A stretch of 64,000 nt of DNA, from the NCBI RefSeq assembly GCF_030812335.1, contig NZ_JAUSSN010000008.1, positions 205,607 to 269,606 of the forward strand, in the 5' to 3' direction. A program made the translations under genes and the position numbers. Of this stretch, positions 41,782 through 49,427 are shown piece by piece (positions within the stretch are counted from its first letter, which is position 1; every line of letters begins with the position of its first letter). The stretch comes from Pseudarthrobacter oxydans (GTDB lineage: Bacteria > Actinomycetota > Actinomycetes > Actinomycetales > Micrococcaceae). The notes beneath the pieces are model-generated. The model did not search any database. It was not told the DNA's origin and was given only the letters and a program-made list of their open reading frames with translations.

Positions 41782-43455
41782 CTACCCGGCCACCGCCGCC
41801 TTCGCGGCCCGCGAGGCCGCCATCCACTCGCTCAGCCACGGGGCCCGGACGCTGGCGGTGATCCGGCAGTCGGCCACGAAGGTCCCCTTCGCGCCGGCAT
41901 CGATCCAGTCCTCCAGCGCGGAAAGGTCGGACAAGGACCGGATGATCGCGGACTCGGCACCGAGCGCTCGGGCGACGCCGCTGAAGTTCACCTCGGGGAT
42001 CAGCATGGGCTTCTCGGTCAGGCCCTGGGATCCGTACTGGTGGATTTCGGCGCCGTAGGCGGCATCGTTGTAGATCACCACGACGGCGCTGGTTGCCGCG
42101 CCGATCAGCGATTCGAGGTCGGACAGGCCCATCAGGAAACCGCCGTCGCCGGAGGCCAGCACCAGGGTGCGGCCGTCCTCCACGGCGCGGGCTGCTCCGA
42201 CGGCGCTGGCGAGGCCCAGCCCGATGGTCTGGTAGGCGGTCCCCACCATCACCAGGTCCTGGGGCCGGGGGATGTTCCAGTACATCGGTGCCCAGCCGAG
42301 GAAGTGCCCGCCGTCCTGGACCACCGTGCGCCGTTCCGGCAGCACAACGTCCAACGCGGCGGCCAGGGAGCGCGGGTCCAGCCGGCCGTCCGCGGCCTCC
42401 TCGAAGCCCGGGTGGTGGGCCGGTCCCTCGGCGAGCCGCTTGCGGGCTTCCGCGCGCCAGGCCTCTGCAGGGCTGGCGTCCGGCGAAGCCGGGCCATCCA
42501 GCATCCGCAGGATGCGTCCCGCAGCAGACTTCACGTCCGCGCTGACGAACGTATCCACCCGGGGGTGGGTCGGCTGCAGGGCGGCGTCGATCTGGATGAC
42601 GGTGCTGTCCGGGCCGAGCAGGTGCCCGAACCGCAGGGTGAAGGCGCTCAGGCTTGCCCCTGCCACGAGGACCACATCGGCCTCACCCATGAGCCCGGCC
42701 GCGGTGTCCGTGCCGAAGCCGCCCGCGACGCCGAGGTATCCCTCGCCTTCGAGGAGGTTGAGCGCCAGGGCGGTTCCGGCGGTCACGGCGCCGAGGCGGT
42801 CAGCGAGCTCCCGAAGCTCCGGGCCGGCGCCGGCGAGATGCGCACCGCGGCCGGCGAGGATCAGCGGCCGCTTCGCCCCGGCCAGCAAGCGGGCCACCTG
42901 CCCAAGGCCGCCGTCGACGTCGTCCGTCACCATTGGCGCCGGTGCCGCGGGAAGTTCCTCGTCCGCAGCCTCGAGGGCCGCGAGGTCGTAGGGAATGGCG
43001 ATCACGACGGCGGTGCGCTTGGTGAGTGCGTACTCCACGGCCTGCCGGGTGATGGAACCCGCGGTGTCGCGGGTGACGGTGAACGTGGCCGCGCCCAAGC
43101 CTGCGGCGATGGCCGACTGGTCCACGTCCCAGGGCCGGGCGCCGGTGGTGGGGGCGTCCCCGGTGACCAGCACCACGGGGATCTGCGCCTGGACCGCCTC
43201 GGCGAGGGCGGTGAGTGCATTGGTGTAGCCGGGGCCGTAGGTGGTGGTGCCCGCGGCGAGGCGTCCCGACGTCCGGTAGTAGGCGTCGGCCGCGGCGATG
43301 GCGGCGCCCTCATGGCGGACGGCGGAGAAGCGCAGGCCCAGCTTTTCCGCGGCGTCCAGGAAGTAGACGTTGCCGTTGCCCATGACGCCGAAGACATCGC
43401 TGAGATAGCTGCTGAGGACCTCCGCCACGCGGCCGGAGACAGTGAGTGAAGTCAT
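41782..43455 (-). CDS. Thiamine pyrophosphate-dependent enzyme (acetolactate synthase-like)
   Basis: 557 residues with three TPP-enzyme domains. The activating Glu49 is in AVRHEGAAIAAADAY. The PP/TPP-binding motif SGDGGFLMGLSDLESL then VIYNDAAYGAE is near residue 430. The central domain carries PLILAGRGAHLAGAGPEL. There is no FAD site typical of true acetolactate synthase and no regulatory subunit. Decarboxylation of a 2-oxo acid is the likely reaction. Next to an Lrp regulator, an aminotransferase and a permease, it may take the oxo acid formed by transamination of an imported amino acid. Confidence 0.85.
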   Translation of the reverse strand: MTSLTVSGRVAEVLSSYLSDVFGVMGNGNVYFLDAAEKLGLRFSAVRHEGAAIAAADAYYRTSGRLAAGTTTYGPGYTNALTALAEAVQAQIPVVLVTGDAPTTGARPWDVDQSAIAAGLGAATFTVTRDTAGSITRQAVEYALTKRTAVVIAIPYDLAALEAADEELPAAPAPMVTDDVDGGLGQVARLLAGAKRPLILAGRGAHLAGAGPELRELADRLGAVTAGTALALNLLEGEGYLGVAGGFGTDTAAGLMGEADVVLVAGASLSAFTLRFGHLLGPDSTVIQIDAALQPTHPRVDTFVSADVKSAAGRILRMLDGPASPDASPAEAWRAEARKRLAEGPAHHPGFEEAADGRLDPRSLAAALDVVLPERRTVVQDGGHFLGWAPMYWNIPRPQDLVMVGTAYQTIGLGLASAVGAARAVEDGRTLVLASGDGGFLMGLSDLESLIGAATSAVVVIYNDAAYGAEIHQYGSQGLTEKPMLIPEVNFSGVARALGAESAIIRSLSDLSALEDWIDAGAKGTFVADCRITASVRAPWLSEWMAASRAAKAAVAG

Positions 43456-43507
43456 GCAGGAATCTTGTGGCCTGGTTCACAAATAGGCAAGACACGGGAA
43501 TTCGAAT

Positions 43508-43548
43508 GGGATATTTGGCAGGAAGTGGGAGTGAAGACTGAAAATATG
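43508..43548. promoter_or_regulatory. Candidate Lrp-type site upstream of the TPP enzyme gene
   Basis: GGGATATTTG (43508-43517) and GAAAATATGCCC (43540-43551) form an imperfect inverted repeat in the 119 bases between the TPP gene start and the Lrp gene. GAAAATATG is the exact reverse complement of the 9-mer at 44076-44084. Confidence 0.45.
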
Positions 43549-43574
43549 CCCACTTGTGCCCGCATCACCCCAAC

Positions 43575-44078
43575 TTAGCCGGCAGGGCGTGATTCCTGCT
43601 CGGAGAGCCGGCTCAGGAGGCCGTCGTAGCGGGGCGGCATGAGTTCCAGTACGGAAATGGCGGTGCTGGTCCGCTGGATCCCTTCGATTTCCAGGATCTC
43701 GTTGGTGATGCGGTAGAGGTCGGCAGTACTGCGTGCCACCACCTTGGCCATGAGATCCGCATCTCCGGTGGTGGCGTGCACTTCGATGACCTCCGGGATC
43801 GCGGCGAGCCCGTCTTCCACCGCACCTGTCCGCGTCTGGCTGATGGACAGCGAGAGGAAGGCCATCAGGTCATAGCCCAGCGCGGCGGGATCCAGCCTCC
43901 GGCTAAAGGATCGGAGGGCGCCGCTGCGCTCGAGCCGCGCCAGCCGGGCGTGGACCGTGTTCCGTGCGACGCCGAGCGTCCGGGAGAGTGCCAGGGCGCT
44001 GGCTTCGGGATCCTTGTCGAGGGCCAGGATGATCCTGCCGTCGAGGGAATCCAGGGTGCGGGGGTTCGGGATGGTCAT
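43575..44078 (-). CDS. Lrp/AsnC-family transcriptional regulator
   Basis: 167 residues. The N-terminal helix-turn-helix is LDGRIILALDKDPEASALAL then TLGVARNTVHARLARLERSG. The C-terminal RAM ligand-binding domain spans about residues 75-150 (AIPEVIEVHATTGDADLMAK, RSTADLYRITNEILEIEGI). Such proteins sense amino acids and form octamers. It is divergent from the aminotransferase-permease operon and upstream of the TPP enzyme gene, so it likely controls all three. CATATTTTC overlaps its own start. Confidence 0.88.
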   Translation of the reverse strand: MTIPNPRTLDSLDGRIILALDKDPEASALALSRTLGVARNTVHARLARLERSGALRSFSRRLDPAALGYDLMAFLSLSISQTRTGAVEDGLAAIPEVIEVHATTGDADLMAKVVARSTADLYRITNEILEIEGIQRTSTAISVLELMPPRYDGLLSRLSEQESRPAG

Positions 44079-44084
44079 ATTTTC
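44076..44084. promoter_or_regulatory. Candidate Lrp half-site at the regulator start
   Basis: CATATTTTC overlaps the ATG of the Lrp gene and repeats (inverted) the 9-mer upstream of the TPP enzyme gene. Two identical 9-mers in the only two promoter regions of the module suggest one binding protein. Confidence 0.4.
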
Positions 44085-44171
44085 ACCAGAGTCGATTGAA
44101 GTTGAGCAGAAGTCCCAATGGGTTGAGGGTATCTTGCATTGTGGGGCGGGTCACAATCATGATCATTCCTC

Positions 44172-45269
44172 ATGACCCGTGATCAGCTCCTGACCGCACC
44201 GGACACCGCGCTTCCCACCCTTCGTGGCGCAGTGGCCGGACTACCGCCCTACGTCCCGGGCCGCCGCAGCGCCGGCCTGGACATTGCAGCCCTCGCCAGC
44301 AACGAAAGCCACTACGAACCTCTTCCAGCTGCCACCGCTGCGGTGGCCGCAGCGGCCGGTACGATGAACCGCTACCCTGACAGTGCCGCCGTCGAACTCC
44401 GTGAACGGCTTGCCCGCCACCTCGGCGTCACGGCCGGAGAGGTCGCGGCGGGACCCGGCAGCGTCGGCGTCCTCCAGCAGATCATCACCGGAATCTGCGA
44501 CGCCGGGGATGAAGTGATCTTCGCCTGGCGCTCGTTCGAGGCCTACCCCATCCTGGTTGAGCTGGCAGGCGCCCGGCCGGTCCGCATCCCGCTGGACGGC
44601 GCTGAGGGGCACGACCTTGACGCCATGGCCGCGGCCGTCACTGCCCGCACGAAGGTCATCCTGCTCTGCACCCCCAACAATCCCACCGGCGTACCGATCA
44701 GCCATGAACGTATCGAGGCCTTCCTGCGTTCCGTTCGCTCCGACATCCTTGTGGTGATCGACGAGGCCTACGTGGAATACGCCGAAGCGGGCAGCGGCCC
44801 CGATTCCCTGGCGCTCTACCGCCAGTACCCGAACGTCTGCATCCTGCGCACGTTCTCGAAGGCGTACGGGCTCGCCGGCCTGCGCGTGGGATACGCCGTG
44901 GCGGCGCCCGATATTGCCGAGGGACTGCGCCGGACCGCCCTTCCCTTTTCGGTGAGCGCGCTGGCCCAGAAGGCTGCCATCGCGTCGCTGGACGCCGGGG
45001 AGGAGATGGCAGCGCGGGTGGCGGCCGTCAGGCAGGAGCGTGCACGGATGGCCGCGCGGCTGGAAGCCCAGGGCTGGAGGCTGCCGCCGAGCCAAGGCAA
45101 TTTCCTGTGGATCCGCGCGGACGAACGCCTCCGGGCGAGGCTGGTGGACGCGTTTGACGCCGCCGGCATCATGGTCCGGGCGTACCAGGGCGACGGCGTG
45201 CGGATCACCGTTGCCGATCCCGCCTCCAACGACCGCGTGCTCGGGCTCCTGGCAGCCCACGCGGCCTGA
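44172..45269 (+). CDS. PLP-dependent aminotransferase, HisC/aromatic type
   Basis: 365 residues, class I/II fold. Substrate loop ALASNESHYEPLP near the N-terminus, PLP phosphate loop AAGPGSVGVLQQII, LLCTPNNPTGVPISHERIE with the cofactor Asn, and the Schiff-base lysine in RTFSKAYGLAGLRVGYAVA near residue 230. HisC-like enzymes of this form in actinobacteria act on histidinol phosphate or aromatic amino acids. With no other his genes here, an aromatic or other amino acid is more likely. It forms an operon with the permease (52 bases downstream), divergent from the Lrp gene. Confidence 0.87.
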   Translation: MTRDQLLTAPDTALPTLRGAVAGLPPYVPGRRSAGLDIAALASNESHYEPLPAATAAVAAAAGTMNRYPDSAAVELRERLARHLGVTAGEVAAGPGSVGVLQQIITGICDAGDEVIFAWRSFEAYPILVELAGARPVRIPLDGAEGHDLDAMAAAVTARTKVILLCTPNNPTGVPISHERIEAFLRSVRSDILVVIDEAYVEYAEAGSGPDSLALYRQYPNVCILRTFSKAYGLAGLRVGYAVAAPDIAEGLRRTALPFSVSALAQKAAIASLDAGEEMAARVAAVRQERARMAARLEAQGWRLPPSQGNFLWIRADERLRARLVDAFDAAGIMVRAYQGDGVRITVADPASNDRVLGLLAAHAA

Positions 45270-45321
45270 ACACTCACTGACCCTTTACCAACCCGTTCCG
45301 CCTACAACCAGAGGAATCCTC

Positions 45322-46731
45322 ATGGAACAACAGACAAAGACGTCTGCCCGCCCCCTCGGCGCGGCCCTTAAACCCCGCCAGCTCACCATGATGGGGCTCG
45401 GCAGCGCCATCGGCGCGGGCCTCTTTATCGGCTCCGGCGCAGGCATCCAGGCCGCGGGCCCGGCCGTGCTGATCTCCTACCTCGTGGCCGGCACCCTCAT
45501 CATCCTGGTGATGTGGGCCCTCGGCGAAATGGCCGCCGCCAACCCGGACAGCGGCGCCTTCTCCGTCTACACCGCCAAGGCCTACGGGCCGGTGGCAGGT
45601 GCCACGGTGGGCTGGCTCTGGTGGCTGCAGCTCGTGGTGGTCATCGCGGCCGAAGCGCTGGGTGCGGCAGGGCTGCTGGCCACCATCTTCCCGGCCCTGC
45701 CGGTGTGGCTGATGGCCTTCGTGTTCATCGTGCTGCTCACCGCCGTGAACCTCACCAGTGTGAAGAACTTCGGCGAGTTCGAGTTCTGGTTCGCCCTGCT
45801 CAAGGTGGCGGCAATCGTCGGGTTCCTCCTGGTGGGCGCTGCCCTGCTCTTCGGCTGGCTGCCGGGCGTCCAGTCGCCGGGCCTGTCCAACTTCACCGGA
45901 GCCGGCTTCGCACCCAGCGGTTTTGCCGGGATTGCCACGGCACTGTTTGTGGTGGCATTCGCGTTCGGCGGCACCGAAATTGTCTCCGTGGCGGCAGCTG
46001 AGACCGCCGAGCCGGCCCGCAGTGTGAAGACGGCGGTCCGCACGGTGCTGTGGCGCATCCTGGTTTTCTACATCGGTTCCATCTTCATTATTGCGGCCGT
46101 GGTTCCCGTGGGTTCGGCGGGGCTGAAGAGCCCGTTCGCGGCGGTACTGGACGCCGCCGGCATGCCCGGCGCGGCCACCGCCATCACCCTGGTGGCCGTG
46201 GCGGCACTGCTCTCCGCCCTCAACGCCAACCTCTACGGTGCCTCCCGGATGGCGTTCTCCCTCGCCGAGCGCGGCGAAGCGCCACGTCTGCTCGCTTCCG
46301 TGTCCAAGGCCCGGGTTCCGGTTGTCGCGGTTCTGGCCAGCGTTGCCTTCGGTGTTGTCACGGTTGTGCTGGAGTTGGCTTTCCCCGAGATGGTCCTTCC
46401 GGTCCTGCTCAACATTGTGGGCTCGACCTGCCTGCTGGTGTGGACGTCCGCGCTCCTGGCCCAGCTCGCGCTGCGCCTCCGTGCCGACCGCGAGGGGACG
46501 GAGCTTCCCCTGCGGATGCCCGGCTTCCCGTGGCTGACGGGCTTTGGCCTGCTCATCCTCGCGGCGATCTTCACGGTGGGCTTCATCGGCGAGGACTCCC
46601 GCCCCCAGCTCCTGAGCACTTTCTCGCTTGTGGCGCTGTTGGCGGTGGCGAACTGGCTGCACCAGCGGAGGAAGGTTCCGGTTTTTGTTGACGCTTCAGA
46701 GGGTGACAAGCAGCCGGCGCTCGTCGACTAG
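45322..46731 (+). CDS. APC-family amino acid permease (AAT-like)
   Basis: 469 residues, 12 helices. Start region RQLTMMGLGSAIGAGLFIGS is the helix 1 motif of the amino acid transporter family; then ALGEMAAANPDSGAFSVYTA and AFAFGGTEIVSVAAAETAEP in helix 6. GabP/AroP/PheP-like. It imports an amino acid with protons, probably the substrate of the aminotransferase just upstream. AGAGGAA precedes the ATG. A strong terminator follows. Confidence 0.9.
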   Translation: MEQQTKTSARPLGAALKPRQLTMMGLGSAIGAGLFIGSGAGIQAAGPAVLISYLVAGTLIILVMWALGEMAAANPDSGAFSVYTAKAYGPVAGATVGWLWWLQLVVVIAAEALGAAGLLATIFPALPVWLMAFVFIVLLTAVNLTSVKNFGEFEFWFALLKVAAIVGFLLVGAALLFGWLPGVQSPGLSNFTGAGFAPSGFAGIATALFVVAFAFGGTEIVSVAAAETAEPARSVKTAVRTVLWRILVFYIGSIFIIAAVVPVGSAGLKSPFAAVLDAAGMPGAATAITLVAVAALLSALNANLYGASRMAFSLAERGEAPRLLASVSKARVPVVAVLASVAFGVVTVVLELAFPEMVLPVLLNIVGSTCLLVWTSALLAQLALRLRADREGTELPLRMPGFPWLTGFGLLILAAIFTVGFIGEDSRPQLLSTFSLVALLAVANWLHQRRKVPVFVDASEGDKQPALVD

Positions 46732-46769
46732 CTCACTCCCCTGAACCGACTCCCGGCGTCAGGGCACTG

Positions 46770-46804
46770 AAGGGCGCGTCCGGTCTTGCCGGGCGCGCCC
46801 TTTT
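46770..46804 (+). terminator. Terminator of the aminotransferase-permease operon
   Basis: AAGGGCGCG and CGCGCCCTT with an inner CCGG/CCGG stem, ending in TTTT. It starts 38 bases after the permease stop. Confidence 0.92.
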
Positions 46805-46848
46805 GCAGTCTCTGCCCAGCTGGCCATAATGGCGACCAGATCAGTCCG

Positions 46849-47241
46849 TTTCCCGGGCAGTTCGCCCACATGGCGCAGGAGAATCCAGACCGTGCCTACG
46901 TGCAGTGGCCGCTCACCATCGTCTCTATCCTGGAGGTGGCTTGCGTCCAGGTGGTGATCGTGAGCACCTCGAAATTGCTGACCATGGTCAGGCGCGACAG
47001 CATCTTCAGCACTGACGCACTGCGGTAAGTGGACGCGATCGTCTGGTCTATCGCCGCCGGATGGTCCATGCTGGCGGTACTGTCCGCGTCCGTGGTCCTC
47101 AACGCTGTTGATCGGGGGCTGCTGCTCCTGCTGTTCCTGCTGCTGGTCGCCGGCGCCGCCCTGGGCCTAGTGGTCGTAGTGCTGCGCGCGCTGCTTCGGC
47201 AGGCCACGGACCTTCGCACCGACATAGAGGCGGTGATCTGA
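46849..47241 (+). pseudogene. DUF2975-type membrane protein, broken
   Basis: One frame reads FAHMAQENPDRAYVQWPLTI, VACVQVVIVSTSKLLTMVRR, DSIFSTDALR, then TAA at 47026-47028. It continues in the same frame with VDAIVWSIAAGWSMLAVLSA, three more helices and ALLRQATDLRTDIEAVI to 47241. DUF2975 proteins usually have Trp at the stop position (FRWVD), so a TGG codon probably became TAA. The N-terminal helix is also missing, cut close to the upstream terminator. These proteins normally pair with the small XRE regulator that follows. Confidence 0.7.
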
Positions 47242-47447
47242 TGCCCATCGTGGTGAGCATTGACGTCGAACTAGCCAAACAGAAAATGAGTGTGGGGGAG
47301 TTCGCCGACCGCGTGGGACTCACCCCGGCCAACGTGGCGGTGCTAAAAAACGGCCGAGCCAAGGCCGTCCGCTTCAGCACCCTGGAAGCAATGTGCCGGG
47401 TCCTCAACTGCCAGCCGGGTGACCTGCTGGAGTTCGTCGAGGGATGA
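47241..47447 (+). CDS. XRE/Cro-type small regulator (DUF2975 partner)
   Basis: 68 residues, essentially one helix-turn-helix: VELAKQKMSVGEFADRVGLT, PANVAVLKNGRAKAVRFSTL, EAMCRVLNCQPGDLLEFVE. This short YozG-like form is typically encoded directly after a DUF2975 membrane protein and overlaps its stop codon, as here (TGATG). The regulator is intact although its partner is broken. The left copy of the island repeat begins 33 bases downstream. Confidence 0.82.
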   Translation: MPIVVSIDVELAKQKMSVGEFADRVGLTPANVAVLKNGRAKAVRFSTLEAMCRVLNCQPGDLLEFVEG

Positions 47448-47479
47448 TCGAGTTCCCTGCGGCGGCGGGGCGGCCACAT

Positions 47480-47508
47480 TCCCGTTGCGCTATCACCTAT
47501 TGGTGTTC
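47480..47508 (+). repeat. Left copy of island-flanking direct repeat (candidate attL)
   Basis: The 21 bases at 47480-47500 (core CGTTGCGCTATCACC) are identical and in the same orientation to 57482-57502. The next eight differ at two positions. A degraded inverse arm (GTTATAGAGCAACG, 47531-47544) follows, as in the right copy. It lies between the XRE gene and the first gene of the lower-GC island. An attachment-site role is inferred. Confidence 0.6.
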
Positions 47509-47583
47509 CCTGCGCTGAGAGCCGCTAAGAGTTATAGAGCAACGATGTATCTCACGCACGACGGCGTCCGGCAAGTCCGCCGC

Positions 47584-48444
47584 CTATGACCGTCTCGCCC
47601 GATTGCGGGGTTGCTCAGACGGCGCGGGCCGACAGAACCTGGTTGACTCTGTCGTCATTATGAACTGCAGCGGTCGACCGCTCAGTGAAAGCTGAGCCCG
47701 ACTCGCTGTCAGGAATTCGGATGGGATTGTCAGTCGAAGTCGATTGTTGTCATTGCGTCTTGTCGAGGATGCGGTAGCTATGTTCAGTGCCTCAATATGC
47801 ACTGGCATGCCAGGTACCACCAGCTCAGCCATTAGCGCAGTGCTAAGTCCCAGTCGGCCCAACCTGCCGTTGCCGGGGTGCCAGGATGCGGCCCGCTTTT
47901 CGCCCCTGACGAACATCGTCAACGTGGTCGGGATAGCCGGGAACGCATATTTCGACCTTGCCGGAATTCGAAGGTAGGAACGGATTCGGCCTAAACCCGG
48001 AATACGGACGTTGGCGAATGGGCCGACGCGGTTCCCGTCCAATAGGTTGGACCGTGAGGCATGTGACAGTTGGCGTGCGAATTGATCGATGAGTGCATCC
48101 TCGGCTGCGCCCGGGTTGGAATGCCGTGCGTAGTGCACCGTCAGCTCGGGAAGGGCAGTCAGCATCTTGAGCCACCAGCCGCCGGCATGTGGCCCCGTCG
48201 CGCCAATCTTGGTTGAATAGTGGGCTCTAGTCCTAGCTGACAGGGACGTTCCGGCCTTGCCGATATAGAGAATCGGTTCGTCGGGCAGCCAGAATTGTTT
48301 TAACCGGCTCCCGAAGGAATGGAGAGTTGCGGACCTGTCATCGACCTCAAGGAATGGACAGACGTCCAGGAGCTCTTCAAACGCCCGACTGCTTAGAGGC
48401 AGTTCGACGGGCCCGCCATGAGAATCATACGGTTCGGACTTCAT
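47584..48444 (-). CDS. GIY-YIG-like nuclease domain protein
   Basis: 286 residues. Residues 57-126 fit the GIY-YIG fold: EPILYIGKAGTSLSARTRAH has the YIG core and conserved Arg, and GAAEDALIDQFARQ has the metal-binding Glu. The first GIY half is replaced by ILY, which is tolerated in the superfamily. Residues 130-286 are of no known family and contain basic stretches near the end. Catalysis is unproven. It is divergent from the ABC-3C-like operon and may be part of it or a separate defence or mobile-element nuclease. Base composition is less GC-rich than the chromosome. Confidence 0.65.
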   Translation of the reverse strand: MKSEPYDSHGGPVELPLSSRAFEELLDVCPFLEVDDRSATLHSFGSRLKQFWLPDEPILYIGKAGTSLSARTRAHYSTKIGATGPHAGGWWLKMLTALPELTVHYARHSNPGAAEDALIDQFARQLSHASRSNLLDGNRVGPFANVRIPGLGRIRSYLRIPARSKYAFPAIPTTLTMFVRGEKRAASWHPGNGRLGRLGLSTALMAELVVPGMPVHIEALNIATASSTRRNDNNRLRLTIPSEFLTASRAQLSLSGRPLQFIMTTESTRFCRPAPSEQPRNRARRS

Positions 48445-48710
48445 CGAAACCGCGTATACCCCGGCTTGTTATAGGGAATCCGATGCTGCCACTTGACCGC
48501 TCCTTCCCATTCCAAGCCGCGTTGGTCGAAGAGGGCGCCCACTGAACTCGTCATGAACATAGATTGGGTGGACATAAGAACCCTCATATCTGTCATAGGT
48601 GAACTTGGGTCGTGTCGTGAAACATGACAAACGACCGGTGTCTGCCATAGTTGGGCCATAGTCTTGGCAGAGTGGGACACGTACTGTGGAGAGCCTTGGG
48701 GGTGCATTAG
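48445..48710. promoter_or_regulatory. Divergent promoter region of the defence genes
   Basis: 266 bases of AT-richer DNA between the GIY-YIG gene and the ABC-3C-like operon. It contains CTGCCA...TGGCAG (48642-48670) and GTCGTGAAACATGAC (48614-48628) imperfect dyads, possible operators. No -10/-35 pair can be fixed. Confidence 0.35.
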
Positions 48711-49427
48711 GTGGAGATAGACGATAGCGCACGGATTCAGCAAGCAGGAGCGCGGAACGCGGGAGGTTCGCCGAGCCAAACCGCTACTCGGCTACTGATC
48801 ATCCTTGACGTCCTCGGTGACCCCATCACTGCGCCGCCTCAGGGACTGGATGCGGTGTCCAAGGTGGCATCGTTAACGCGACTTGAGAAGCTCGACTTCT
48901 GGCTGCGGAACCCCGACTACCTTGCCATCGACCTGATGACCGACTACGAGGACGGTCTTCTGATTTTCGACGAGGTGCAGCCGCACGTTCAGAGGATGCT
49001 GTCCGGCGGTGCCCCGTCATTGCATCGCTATCCGATGTCGAGGTACCTTTATGGCGCGTACGACCGGGTAGACAACGCCCTGTCGATCCTCAAGACGTAC
49101 GGACAGATCGCCCATCGCCGAAACGGAGAGTCGGGCGGAAAGACGCGCCGAGACTACTTCCTCCTTCGGTCGGGCCGGGAGACGCTTCAGAGGATGCGTG
49201 CGGGGATCCCGGAATTGCGGTGGTACGACGAACAAGCCGCCGCGATCATGCTGCTCGCGGACGCCGCCCAGGGCGCCAGCGCGCGCCGCCGCCAGTACAA
49301 GCATCCCGAGTACAAGGACGCTGACCACGGATCTCTTATCCCACCAATCCTCGACCGCGTGCTCGTTCGCGCGGATGAGCTCGGATTCGCTCTTCTCGAC
49401 GATACGAACAAGGTTGCCACCGCATGA
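48711..49427 (+). CDS. Probable ABC-3C middle component (LmuC-like)
   Basis: 238 residues, alpha-helical. The early segment TATRLLIILDVLGDP, then KVASLTRLEKLDFWLRNPDY, resembles middle components of ABC-three-component systems, which share 'RLL.LLD...L.KLDFLLRYP'. A winged-helix-like part follows (HRYPMSRYLYGAYDRVDNAL, ILKTYGQIAHR). The GTG start at 48711 is likely. The stop overlaps the next gene's ATG by 4 bases, so it is coupled to the SMC-like ATPase. In Lamassu systems the equivalent protein bridges the ATPase and the effector. Assignment rests on context and one motif. Confidence 0.6.
   Translation: MEIDDSARIQQAGARNAGGSPSQTATRLLIILDVLGDPITAPPQGLDAVSKVASLTRLEKLDFWLRNPDYLAIDLMTDYEDGLLIFDEVQPHVQRMLSGGAPSLHRYPMSRYLYGAYDRVDNALSILKTYGQIAHRRNGESGGKTRRDYFLLRSGRETLQRMRAGIPELRWYDEQAAAIMLLADAAQGASARRRQYKHPEYKDADHGSLIPPILDRVLVRADELGFALLDDTNKVATA

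Noticed and set aside
48469..48732. Minus-strand frame in the divergent promoter region of the defence genes
   Set aside because: It overlaps the start of the middle-component gene, has no ribosome site and shows no family features.
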